From the NCBI GenBank assembly GCA_963629425.1, contig CAVGIU010000035.1, positions 1 to 14,075 of the forward strand: 14,075 nucleotides of DNA, written 5' to 3'. This DNA is from F23-B02 sp963629425. Lineage in GTDB: Bacteria; Bacillota; Clostridia; Oscillospirales; Oscillospiraceae. Positions 1 through 8,043 of the stretch are shown one piece after another. Each line of letters opens with the position of its first letter. The stretch's first letter is position 1. A program made the position numbers and the translations under genes. Below the pieces are notes generated by a model. It saw only the letters and a list, made by a program, of their open reading frames with translations. It was not told the origin of the DNA and ran no database searches.

Positions 1-843
1 ACGCCGGAGTCCGGCGCGCAGTCATCTGACCTTCTCGAGCCCACGGGAAACGCCCTTTGGGCGCACAACATTCCCTATTTTGCACCATTCCGCGAACTGC
101 CGTTTGAGGAGATACAAATCGACACGGAAGACGGGCTCACGCTTCGCGCGGATCTTCTGCGCGGCACCGGCACGGGCAAGACCGTCATGTTTTTCCACGG
201 CTACAAGTCCGAGCCCGCCTGCGATTTCGCGGCGATGTACGATTTTTATAAATCTCTCGGTCACGATCTTATTTACGTCCACATGCGCGCACACGGCAAA
301 AGCGACGGAACCTACATAGGATTCGGCGCACTGGACAGATACGACGTTGTGAAATGGACGGATAAAGTCGCCGAGCTTTTCCCTGAAAACGATATTTATC
401 TGCACGGCATGTCCATGGGTGCGGCGAGCATTTTGCAGAGCATGGATCTTGAACTCAACAAAAACGTGCGCGGTGTTATCGCCGACTGCGGTTATTCCGA
501 TCTCAACACGGTTTTCCGAAATCTTGTCGGGCAGCTTTATCATTTGCCGACGATATTTGTCGACGTTTTCGAGTATGTAAATCTTCTCAAGGCAGGCTAC
601 GGCTTTAAGGAGGCAAGCTCGGTGCGCAGTGTGAGCGTGGCTGAGGTTCCTCTCGTATACATCTGCGGTGACTGCGACCGCTATGTTCCGAAGGACATGG
701 CGCTCAATATCTACAACGCGTGCAGCAGCCCCAAGCGGCTGCTGCTCGTGCCCGGAGCGGGGCATGCGGCATGCTACATGTGCGCAAAGGGTGAGTACGA
801 AGCCCTTATCGAGGAGCTTATAGGAGGAAGGATAAATGGGTAA
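1..843 (+). CDS. Alpha/beta hydrolase, 5'-truncated by the window edge
   Basis: The reading frame is open from base 1 to the TAA at 841-843, so the start codon lies outside; 280 residues are visible. The fold is recognisable as a serine hydrolase. There is an oxyanion-type HG motif (FFHGYKS, around 190-210) and a nucleophile elbow G-M-S-M-G with its Ser codon at 412-414. A late acidic segment, YICGDCDRYVP, probably supplies the Asp, and PGAGHAACY supplies the His. This arrangement matches small intracellular peptidase/esterase-like hydrolases of the YqkD/FrsA kind found in Firmicutes. The substrate cannot be told from sequence. No signal peptide can be assessed because the N terminus is missing. 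The stop overlaps the next gene by 8 bp, so the two are probably co-translated. An internal ATG at 187 is not the start, because conserved-looking sequence continues upstream of it. Confidence 0.88.
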   Translation, partial: TPESGAQSSDLLEPTGNALWAHNIPYFAPFRELPFEEIQIDTEDGLTLRADLLRGTGTGKTVMFFHGYKSEPACDFAAMYDFYKSLGHDLIYVHMRAHGKSDGTYIGFGALDRYDVVKWTDKVAELFPENDIYLHGMSMGAASILQSMDLELNKNVRGVIADCGYSDLNTVFRNLVGQLYHLPTIFVDVFEYVNLLKAGYGFKEASSVRSVSVAEVPLVYICGDCDRYVPKDMALNIYNACSSPKRLLLVPGAGHAACYMCAKGEYEALIEELIGGRING

Positions 844-2266
844 AACGCAGAAAAAGGGCATCGGCGCTCTCAACTGGACGCTGCTGCTGGTCATCGGATT
901 TTCCGCGCAGATAGCCTGGGTCATCGAAAACAACTGGTTTGCAAACTTTCTGTACTCCGATTTCGGCGCACAGCTCGGCGTCGTCACGGCAATGACCATC
1001 TGCTCTGCGACGGCGACGACGTTCTCTGCACTGTTTTTCGGAACGCTTTCCGACCGTATCGGTTCGCGCAAGAAGCTTATCACCTGGGGCTCTATACTGT
1101 GGGGAATTTTCACGATAGCCTTCGGCCTGACGCACTACCTGCGCGACAGCATTTATAACGATGTCATGCTCGTCGGCGTGACCATCGTCGCAGCCGACAC
1201 GATAATGAGCTTTTTCGGCTCGATGGCAAACGACGCAGGCTATAACGCCTGGTATGCCGACATGATGGACGACTCAAACTCCGGTCAGATCGGAGCGGTC
1301 GCGGCGACGCTGCCCGTTATAGGAACCCTCGTGGGCACCCTCGTCGGCGGCATGCTCGTTACCGGCCTTGCAACCGAGGCAAACCCGCAGGCGGGCTACA
1401 TCATTTTCTTCTCCATCGCGGGCGGCGTTACCGTTCTCATCGGCATTGCGTCGTTTTTCCTGCTCAAGGACGCCCCCTCGCTCAAGCCCGTAAAGGACGG
1501 GAGCTTCTGGCATCAGTTCGGCTCGACCTTTAATTTTAAGCGCTTTATCGCCAACCGCGAGCTTGCGCTCGTATTCCTCACCCTGTGCGTATTTTTCATC
1601 GGCTATAACTGCTATTTCATCCACATTATGAACTGGATGAACTACACCCTGGGCTTTAACGACCCCAGCCTCATCCTCGGCATCCCTCTGCTCATCGCAG
1701 TCGCGATATCCATCCCGTTTATAAAGGTCATAAACAACAAAAAGGTGCCCGCCGTCGCCGCATTTGCGACGATATTGAGCATCCTCGGCTGTCTGTTCGT
1801 GTACTTCGTCGTCGGCAGCATGCAGGGCACGTTCGACACGGAAAACGCCCTGAACTTCGCGGCCAACTGGCCATGCTTTGTCGGCATAATCCTCGTCGGC
1901 ATCGGCTACGTCGTTTTCATGCAGGCCATGACCGTCTGGATGAAGCGCCTGTATCCCGAGGAGCACCGCGGCCAATTTGAGGGCATAAGGATCATGTTCT
2001 TCGTCTTCTTCCCGATGATAGCCGGCCCGCTGCTGGCAGACCCCATCTGCCGCGCCTTCGGCGAGAAGGTCTATCAGGTCGTCGATAACGGTAACCTCAT
2101 TTTCGTCACTGCCCGGCGCGCGGCGGAAATGGGCTATGACATAAGCAGCATAGCCGAGGGCTATCTGCCCGTGAACGAGCTGTTCATTGCCGCCGCCATA
2201 GTCACGGCGCTCGCGCTCATTCCCATGAGCAAGGCGGCAAAAATGTATAAGGAAAGGAACAAATAA
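836..2266 (+). CDS. Major facilitator superfamily transporter
   Basis: This is a 476-residue, strongly hydrophobic protein with about 12 predicted membrane segments. The typical MFS loop 2-3 signature (motif A) is visible as G-T-L-S-D-R-I-G-S-R-K-K at residues 69-80. A long hydrophilic central loop falls around residues 210-235. The N terminus (LNWTLLLVIGFSAQIAWVIENNW) resembles MFS proteins of the GPH/SLC45-like sugar:cation symporter type, but the substrate is not readable from sequence. The ATG at 836 has an AGGAGGA Shine-Dalgarno at about 822-828. The gene starts inside the last codons of the hydrolase gene (8-bp overlap), which suggests one operon. The hydrolase might act on whatever the transporter brings in, but that is only inference from adjacency. 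The C terminus is short and basic, and no frameshift is seen. Confidence 0.9.
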   Translation: MGKTQKKGIGALNWTLLLVIGFSAQIAWVIENNWFANFLYSDFGAQLGVVTAMTICSATATTFSALFFGTLSDRIGSRKKLITWGSILWGIFTIAFGLTHYLRDSIYNDVMLVGVTIVAADTIMSFFGSMANDAGYNAWYADMMDDSNSGQIGAVAATLPVIGTLVGTLVGGMLVTGLATEANPQAGYIIFFSIAGGVTVLIGIASFFLLKDAPSLKPVKDGSFWHQFGSTFNFKRFIANRELALVFLTLCVFFIGYNCYFIHIMNWMNYTLGFNDPSLILGIPLLIAVAISIPFIKVINNKKVPAVAAFATILSILGCLFVYFVVGSMQGTFDTENALNFAANWPCFVGIILVGIGYVVFMQAMTVWMKRLYPEEHRGQFEGIRIMFFVFFPMIAGPLLADPICRAFGEKVYQVVDNGNLIFVTARRAAEMGYDISSIAEGYLPVNELFIAAAIVTALALIPMSKAAKMYKERNK

Positions 2267-2269
2267 AAA

Positions 2270-2293
2270 GTCAAGCCCCAAATAGGACTTGAC
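2270..2293 (-). terminator. Hairpin, probable terminator for minus-strand transcripts
   Basis: GTCAAG at 2270-2275 pairs perfectly with CTTGAC at 2288-2293, and CC at 2277-2278 can pair with GG at 2285-2286 above a C/A mismatch. Read on the minus strand, the hairpin is followed at once by TTTTTATTTG, which fits an intrinsic terminator about 100 nt past the transposase stop. On the plus strand there is no T-run after it, so it would stop the MFS transcript only weakly. Confidence 0.5.
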
Positions 2294-2390
2294 CCGATAA
2301 AATATGCAGGAGGCAGGCGGCAAAAAAAGAGCAGCACAAATAAGCCACCACAGAGTGCCGGCTTAAAAAGTGCGAAAGATGAGAAACTCG

Positions 2391-3303
2391 TCAGTCGCTT
2401 GTTTTCAGCCCGGTGGAATCCATGTCTACCGGCGGCAGATCATCCAATGCAGCAAGGTAGTCCCGCACCTTTGCGTAATAGCGCCGCAGGAACTTGTTGG
2501 ATGCAGCGGTCATGTGGACATAGAAGGGTTTGCCCTCCGAGCGTTTGCGGTCGAGAAACTGGAACACCGGCTCATCCTGAGGCGCACATTTTAAGTATAT
2601 CCCCATCACATTGAACAGCGTTTTTCGCAAGGGCATACACTTCCTCGGCATTGCTTTGTTTGAAGAAATAGCCGTGGCGCTTGCACCATTTTCGGTAACG
2701 CTCAGAAAATGCGTTGTAGCTCTGCTTCCGCACACAGTCCACATGCCAGAAGGTATGCGCAAAGTCAACCCATTTCTGCGTTCCATCGCTTCGTACAGGG
2801 CTGTCAAAGCACTTACGGACGCCTGGGAAGGATTGCTCCAAAAGAGCAATCAGGTTATTGGAGCACGCTGTCCGCTGCTTGGAAGCAAGCTGAAACTGGC
2901 GGTTCAATGTTTTCAGATCATAACGAATCGTATCCATAGGGGTATAGTCTCGCAGATCTGTCCAGTTGTCAAGAGCATAACGGGCGATTTTCACAGCATC
3001 GGCCTTGTCCGTTTTCACACGGCGCAGAGAATTGGCACCGTATTCCTTAATGAGCAGTGGATTTACGGCGCTGACATAGAGCCCGGCTTCGTGCAATGCC
3101 TTTGCAACCGGCTCATAATAGCGTCCTGTGTGCTCCATCACGACACGGGTTTCCCCGTCAAGTGCCTTCAGCTGCTCCGCAAGAGAAGCCAGTCCTTCCG
3201 TGCTGTGGGTAACATCGAACGGCAACCGAACAACCTCACCAAAGGGACGGAGCACCGCAACCGTGCTCTTTCTGCTGGAAACATCAATACCTGCTGCGTT
3301 CAT
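2391..3303 (-). pseudogene. IS110-family transposase, internally deleted and frameshifted
   Basis: The start is ATG at 3303 with AGGAG at 3309-3313, giving MNAAGIDVSSRKSTV. The N-terminal DEDD (RuvC-like) domain is intact: D in GIDVS, E in VVMEHTGRYYEP and D in VKTDKADAVKIARYA. The frame runs to a TGA at 2572-2574, about 243 residues. A second frame (stop 2391-2393) carries the typical IS110 C-terminal end: LRKTLFNVMG, then FLDRKRSEGKPF, then MTAASNKFLRRYYAKVRDYL. Between VYALAK in frame one and LRKTLF in frame two, roughly 100 residues are missing. The lost part would include the conserved C-terminal (Transposase_20) region with the catalytic serine. The junction lies at about 2621-2633 and reads plausibly as both the N-side and the C-side sequence, which suggests a deletion between short direct repeats that also changed frame. 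The product cannot be an active recombinase. Confidence 0.85.
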
Positions 3304-3480
3304 AGAATCACTCCTGTTTGAAATTTGCAATGGACAAAGCCATCTTACCCATTGCCGATTCTATCTGTTTGCTGACGCGAACGCACTGGCTCTACCTGCA
3401 CAAATCGAACACTGCGAATAGGAGGGATGGCTGACTGACTTTCTGACGGACGTATTAGCCCTTGGAGAAAAAGGTCAGAC
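3304..3480 (-). ncRNA. Candidate IS110 bridge RNA region (transposase leader)
   Basis: This is the non-coding stretch directly upstream of the transposase start, on the same strand. In the IS110 group proper, the bridge RNA is encoded here. Two helices are visible on the minus strand: GCAATGG/CCATTGC (plus coordinates 3327-3333 and 3349-3355, 7 bp, 15-nt loop) just before the ribosome binding site, and TCTGAC/GTCAGA (3474-3479 with 3442-3447) enclosing 26 nt. The loops have the size expected for guide loops, but I could not match them to defined element ends or targets. The assignment is by position and family knowledge, not by a recognised consensus. The rest of the 3304-3623 gap shows no gene. 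Confidence 0.3.
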
Positions 3481-3623
3481 CATTACCCCACTATTCTAAC
3501 AGTTTAGGCAACGAGATGTCCCATGCCTATGGCTGGCTGCCATAAATCAAGGGGCAAATATATAGTAACAGGAGAAGTATGATTTTGCTGGCTTTTGCCA
3601 TGCGTATATCATACAAGGAAACT

Positions 3624-6584
3624 ATGAAAACGAGATTATTGAGTTTAATGCTCGTGCTGCTGATGACGTTAAGTCTTATACCGTTTGACGCATTGGCAGA
3701 AACGGCCGCGGAAAACAGCTGCGGCAGCGAGGGGAACAATTTAACATGGGCGCTGGAAGACGGCGTGCTGAAAATCAGCGGAAATGAAGATATGGCTGAT
3801 TACAGCGAGGGAACTCCGGCGCCATGGGCAGACTGTTGTATAGACACAGTCAACTTAGACGAGGGCGTAACCGGTATTGGCGATTACGCCTTTTCTTCTT
3901 GCTACGCATATAGCTTTGAGCTCCCCGATGGACTTGAGCGCATCGGTGCGTACGCTTTTGCCGAAAGTGAATGTTTTACCGAGATCACGATCCCTGACAG
4001 TGTAAAAAGTATCGGTAGCGGCGCTTTTTTTAATTGTATAGGCATAGAAAAGGCAACGCTACCTCAGAATCTCAAGGAACTGACCGATAAGCTGTTTTCC
4101 GGCTGCATTGATTTGGCGGAAGTAAACATACCTGAGAGTGTTACTGTAATCGGCGAAAAAGCGTTCAAGGGCTGCGGCAAGCTCGCGGTCCCAAGCATAC
4201 CCAACGGAGTCAAGACCATCGGTGCGGAGGCGTTCGCCTCCTGCGCCAATACAGCTGAGCTCACGATACCCGCAAGCGTGGAGAGCATTGGCAAAAACGC
4301 CTTCATGGGCATGGTCATACAAAGCGCGGCTTTTGCCGGCACGACAGCCCGCTGGACGGAGATCGGCGGTGAGGATTCAGGCATTGACATAAAGCTTGTG
4401 ACCTTCCTTCAGCACAGCTGTGATTTCGGCACCAAGTGGCGCAGCGATAAGGACAGCCATTGGCATGCATGCAGCGGCTGCGACAAAATTGAGGGCAAAG
4501 CCGCACACGAGAACAAGGGCGACGGTACCTGCAAGGTCTGTGGCGCAAAGCTTTCCGATGCGCTTGCCGAGGGAACGCAGTCGGGGCTGAGCTGGTCGCT
4601 TTCGTGCAGCGGAGTTTTGACGATAAGCGGAAGCGGCGATGTTCCCGAAACTGCAAACGACGGCTCGGCCGCGCTTTGGAAAGCATATAAGGACAAAATT
4701 GCCGAGGTCGTGATAGAAAGCGGCGTCACCGGCGTCGGAAGCGGTGCGTTCACGGGCTGCGCGGGGCTTAAAAGGGTCAGCGTTTCCGACACGGTCAAAA
4801 AGCTCGATCTCAATGCCTTCTCCGGCTGCACGGCGCTGGAGGCTTTTACGGTCGCGAGCGGGAACGAGACGTATTCCTCTGTCGACGGAGTGCTGTTTAA
4901 CGCCGACAAAACGCGGCTTATATGCTATCCCGCCGGCAAAACGGGCAGCTCGTATACAGTTCCCGAAACGGTGACGGAGATCGAAAAATCGGCATTTGCC
5001 GCGTCCGGCATCGAGAGCGTGAGCATGTCCGACACCGTGACCGCCATCGGCGAGGGCGCATTTTCAAACTGCGCAAAGCTCAAAAGCGCAGTCCTGTCCA
5101 AGGGACTGACGGAATTAAAGGCGAGCCTTTTCTCGGGCTGCGCTGCCCTCACGGCGATAAGCATTCCTGACAGCGTCAAGACGCTCGGCAAGGGCGTGTT
5201 CTCGGGCTGCTCATCTCTCAAGGAGGTCAAGATACCCGGAGAAGTCACCGTTATCCCGAACAAGGCATTTTCGGGATGCGCGGCGCTTGAAAGCATCACT
5301 ATACCTGCCGGCGTGACCGCCATCAAGGAGGCGGCGTTTGACGGATGCACGGCTCTCAAGAGCGTTACGTTCCTCGGAAAAGATGACGAGTGGGGCCAAG
5401 TGACGATAGAGGGCTCAAACAAGGCGCTCAATGATGCGCTCAAGAGCTTCGCGAGTCACACGCACAGCTACAGCTATGTCGACACCGTCGTCGCGCCGAC
5501 CTGCATCGAAAACGGGTATACCGTCCGCAAATGCTCCTGCGGAGATACGAAGACTGACAGCTACACTAAAATGCTCGGTCACAATTATCGGGGCGGCATT
5601 TGCACGCGCTGCGGCATACTCGAGGATCATAAGCATGATTTTAAGCCCACCGTGACCGCAGCAACCTGCACCACCGAAGGCTATACCACCTACACATGCT
5701 CCTGCGGAGAGAGCTATAAAAAAGACTATGTCAGCGCGCTCGAGCACAAGATCGAGCTCAAAAACGAGAAAAAGGCGGGCTGCTTTAGCGGCGGCTACAC
5801 CGGCGATGAGGTCTGCACCGTCTGCGGCAAGACCGTAAAAACCGGCACTGTCATACTTGCCCTCGGCCACAGTACCGAGCTTCGCAACGAAAAGACTGCA
5901 ACGTGTGTTAACGGCGGCTATACCGGCGACCTTGTGTGCACACGCTGCGGCGATATGATAGAGCAGGGTAAGACCATTACGGCACCGGGACACAAATTCT
6001 CCGGCGGGGAGTGCTCGGTGTGCGGCGCAAAGCAAACAGACTCCGAGCCCGCCGCTCCGAAGCACTTTGACGATGTCATTCCCGGCACATTTTACTATGA
6101 CGCCGTGCAGTGGGCCGTTGAAAACGACATAACCAAGGGTACCGGCGATACGACGTTTTCACCCGGCGACAACTGTACTCGGTATCAGATAGTCACCTTC
6201 CTGTGGCGCGCCTGCGGCTGCCCAAAGGCAACGAGTGCCGTGAGCTTTTCGGATGTGAATCCCAACGACGGCTTTTATGAAGCCGTCCGATGGGCGGTGG
6301 AGCGCGGCATAACAAAGGGAACGGGCGACTCGCGCTTCTCTCCCTACGCGGCATGCACCCGCGCACAGATAGTTACCTTCCTCTACCGCGCGGCGGGTTC
6401 ACCCGCGGTGAGCTCCGGCAGCCGCTTCTTCGATGTCGTGCCGAACGCATTTTACCGCGACGCGGTGGCATGGGCTACCGAAAGGGGCATAACAAAGGGC
6501 ACGAGCGACACGACGTTCTCACCCGACGCGATATGCACGAGAGCTGAGGTCGTGACGTTTCTGTACCGCACATTAAATAAGTAA
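3624..6584 (+). CDS. Secreted BspA-type leucine-rich repeat protein with three SLH domains
   Basis: The start is taken at ATG 3624, with AAGGA at 3615-3619, because it opens a classic signal peptide (MKTR, then a leucine-rich core, then ALA before ETAAEN), giving 986 residues. An in-frame ATG at 3579 with AGGAG at 3570-3574 would add 15 residues. Residues 76-230 hold about seven BspA/TpLRR (LRR_5) units of about 23 residues (pattern: IPxSVxxIGxxAFxxCxxL). Residues 263-312 form a His/Cys segment ending CKVCG. A second LRR block covers about 361-596. Residues 612-803 are Cys-rich repeats with CSCG, CTRCG, CTVCG and CSVCG motifs and the recurring GGYTGD. Three SLH domains start near 815, 875 and 935, each with a TKGTGDxxFSP-like core followed by CTR and VTFLxR. 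It is probably a cell-surface protein bound non-covalently to wall polymers through SLH; adhesion is a guess from BspA relatives. Hand counts suggest its first 500 bp are lower in GC than the rest. Confidence 0.92.
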   Translation: MKTRLLSLMLVLLMTLSLIPFDALAETAAENSCGSEGNNLTWALEDGVLKISGNEDMADYSEGTPAPWADCCIDTVNLDEGVTGIGDYAFSSCYAYSFELPDGLERIGAYAFAESECFTEITIPDSVKSIGSGAFFNCIGIEKATLPQNLKELTDKLFSGCIDLAEVNIPESVTVIGEKAFKGCGKLAVPSIPNGVKTIGAEAFASCANTAELTIPASVESIGKNAFMGMVIQSAAFAGTTARWTEIGGEDSGIDIKLVTFLQHSCDFGTKWRSDKDSHWHACSGCDKIEGKAAHENKGDGTCKVCGAKLSDALAEGTQSGLSWSLSCSGVLTISGSGDVPETANDGSAALWKAYKDKIAEVVIESGVTGVGSGAFTGCAGLKRVSVSDTVKKLDLNAFSGCTALEAFTVASGNETYSSVDGVLFNADKTRLICYPAGKTGSSYTVPETVTEIEKSAFAASGIESVSMSDTVTAIGEGAFSNCAKLKSAVLSKGLTELKASLFSGCAALTAISIPDSVKTLGKGVFSGCSSLKEVKIPGEVTVIPNKAFSGCAALESITIPAGVTAIKEAAFDGCTALKSVTFLGKDDEWGQVTIEGSNKALNDALKSFASHTHSYSYVDTVVAPTCIENGYTVRKCSCGDTKTDSYTKMLGHNYRGGICTRCGILEDHKHDFKPTVTAATCTTEGYTTYTCSCGESYKKDYVSALEHKIELKNEKKAGCFSGGYTGDEVCTVCGKTVKTGTVILALGHSTELRNEKTATCVNGGYTGDLVCTRCGDMIEQGKTITAPGHKFSGGECSVCGAKQTDSEPAAPKHFDDVIPGTFYYDAVQWAVENDITKGTGDTTFSPGDNCTRYQIVTFLWRACGCPKATSAVSFSDVNPNDGFYEAVRWAVERGITKGTGDSRFSPYAACTRAQIVTFLYRAAGSPAVSSGSRFFDVVPNAFYRDAVAWATERGITKGTSDTTFSPDAICTRAEVVTFLYRTLNK

Positions 6585-6643
6585 CTGTTCAGCCGCGGCG
6601 TCCGATCTTAGGATCTGCCACGGATGCCGCGGCAATGTCAGGG

Positions 6644-6680
6644 AAGCTTCCGCACCCAAGGCGCGGAAGCTTTTTATTTT
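6644..6680 (+). terminator. Intrinsic terminator after the surface-protein gene
   Basis: AAGCTTCCGC (6644-6653) pairs perfectly with GCGGAAGCTT (6663-6672) around a 9-nt loop, followed by TTTATTTT. It lies about 60 nt past the stop codon and isolates this gene from hflX. Confidence 0.9.
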
Positions 6681-6681
6681 C

Positions 6682-6710
6682 GTGACAAGCGGGCGGCAAT
6701 TTGGTATAAT
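6682..6710 (+). promoter_or_regulatory. Sigma-A promoter with extended -10, driving hflX-yigZ
   Basis: GTGACA at 6682-6687, a 17-nt spacer, then TATAAT at 6705-6710 preceded by TGG (extended -10, TGN). Transcription should start near 6717, giving a leader of about 28 nt with AAGGA at 6731-6735 before the hflX ATG. It sits immediately after the upstream terminator. Confidence 0.85.
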
Positions 6711-6744
6711 ATAATGCAAAACAAAAAAATAAGGACAGAATGTC

Positions 6745-8043
6745 ATGGAAAACAATGATATAAAAATTGAACGCGCTGTGCTGGCCGGGCTCGCGGCGGC
6801 TTCGATGGAGCCGTCGGAGCGCTCGAGCGAGATCTCGATGCAGGAGCTGGCCGCGCTGGTCGAGACGGCAGGCGGCGAGGCTGTCGGCATGATGATACAA
6901 AATCGCCCGACACCCGATCCGCGCAGCTTCATCGGCGACGGCAAGGTCGCCGAGCTCAAGGCGTTTATAGATATGAACGACTGCGACCTCGCGGTGTTCG
7001 ATAACGAGCTTTCGCCTTCGCAGATGCGCGTTCTCGGCGAGGAGCTCGGCGTTAAGGTGCTCGACCGCTCGGGACTCATACTCGATATATTCGCCCAGCG
7101 CGCACAGACGCGCGAGGGTCAGCTTCAGGTCGAGCTTGCGCAGTATAAATATCTGCTGCCGCGCCTGACGGGTATGTGGACGCACCTTGTGCGTCAGACG
7201 GCCTCCGGCGGCTCGTCGCCTATCGGTACGCGCGGCCCCGGCGAAACTCAGCTTGAGACCGACCGCCGCCATATCCGCAGGAAGATACAGAAGCTTGAGG
7301 AGGAGCTCGCCGCCGTGCGCAAGGTGCGCTCGACCCAACGCCGCAAGCGCGAGAAAAACGACGTTCCCGTCGTTGCCCTCGTCGGCTATACCAACGCCGG
7401 AAAATCGACGCTTCTAAACTGCCTGACAGATGCCGATATCCCCGCAAACGACCGCCTTTTCGACACACTGGACACAACAACGCGCAAGCTGCGCATCGAC
7501 GAGGTCACGGAGGTGCTGATCTCTGACACCGTCGGCTTTATCCGCAAGCTGCCGCACCATCTTGTCGAAGCCTTCAAGGCCACGCTCGAGGAGCTCAGCT
7601 ATGCGGACGTGCTGCTGCACGTTATAGATATCTCAAACCCCGACTGGGAGGAGCAGGCGCGTGTCGTCGACGAGCTCATTCGGCAGCTCGGCGCGGAGCA
7701 GACACCATGCATCCGCGTGTTTAATAAATGCGATGCCTACGTCGGCATACTGCCGCACGGCGAGGACGTCGTGTGCCTTTCGGCAAAAAGCGGCGAGGGT
7801 GTGCAGGAGCTCGTCGGACGGCTTTCGGCGCTGCTTGACCGCGGCAATCACCATGTCACGCTGAGCATACCGTATTCCGATGCGGGAGTTATGGATCTTT
7901 TAAACCGAGAGGCCGCCGTCACGAGCCTTGAGTATCTCGACGACGGCATTAAGGCCGAGGTCACCGTGCCGCCGGAGGTTTTCGGCAAGATAAAGCAGTA
8001 TATACCCGGCTACACCGAGCCCAAGGAGGACTGGGAGGATTGA
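6745..8043 (+). CDS. hflX: GTPase HflX
   Basis: This 432-residue protein has the full HflX layout. The N-terminal glycine-rich domain (about 1-180) includes DPRSFIGDGK and the signature segment GTRGPGETQLETDRR, followed by a helical linker rich in Arg/Lys/Glu. The GTPase domain shows G1 GYTNAGKST (214-222), G3 DTVGF (from 261), G4 NKCD (327-330) and G5 SAKSGEG (346-352). HflX binds the 50S subunit and, in studied bacteria, splits stalled or heat-damaged ribosomes. Length and motifs are normal for the family. The ATG at 6745 has AAGGA nine bases upstream; an ATG at 6740 is out of frame. It is the first gene of a two-gene unit with yigZ: a strong ribosome binding site for yigZ lies within its last codons and its TGA overlaps the yigZ start. 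Confidence 0.97.
   Translation: MENNDIKIERAVLAGLAAASMEPSERSSEISMQELAALVETAGGEAVGMMIQNRPTPDPRSFIGDGKVAELKAFIDMNDCDLAVFDNELSPSQMRVLGEELGVKVLDRSGLILDIFAQRAQTREGQLQVELAQYKYLLPRLTGMWTHLVRQTASGGSSPIGTRGPGETQLETDRRHIRRKIQKLEEELAAVRKVRSTQRRKREKNDVPVVALVGYTNAGKSTLLNCLTDADIPANDRLFDTLDTTTRKLRIDEVTEVLISDTVGFIRKLPHHLVEAFKATLEELSYADVLLHVIDISNPDWEEQARVVDELIRQLGAEQTPCIRVFNKCDAYVGILPHGEDVVCLSAKSGEGVQELVGRLSALLDRGNHHVTLSIPYSDAGVMDLLNREAAVTSLEYLDDGIKAEVTVPPEVFGKIKQYIPGYTEPKEDWED

Larger units (their letters stand above)
2297..3500 (-). mobile_element. IS110-family insertion sequence, decayed (approximate limits)
   Basis: A minus-strand element is inferred from the IS110-type transposase remnant at 2391-3303 plus non-coding flanks of the size usual for this family. 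IS110 elements generally lack clear terminal inverted repeats and target duplications, so the exact ends cannot be set by eye; the limits given are estimates. The downstream flank contains an imperfect hairpin at 2342-2364 (10-nt arms, one G/G mismatch, loop of three) that may be part of the right end. The upstream flank (3304 to about 3500) is the region where IS110 members carry their bridge RNA. It sits between the hydrolase/MFS unit and the surface-protein gene, and no host gene is visibly interrupted. Confidence 0.6.

Noticed and set aside
1274..2323. 349-codon minus-strand open frame opposite the MFS gene
   Set aside because: The translation is rich in His, Arg, Glu and Asp with no motif. 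It mirrors the transporter codons.
2611..3321. 236-codon plus-strand frame across the transposase
   Set aside because: It is antisense to a clear IS110 transposase frame and resembles no protein family.
3540..3580. Promoter for the surface-protein gene (TATAGT at 3561-3566)
   Set aside because: No acceptable -35 box at 16-18 nt; too weak to list.
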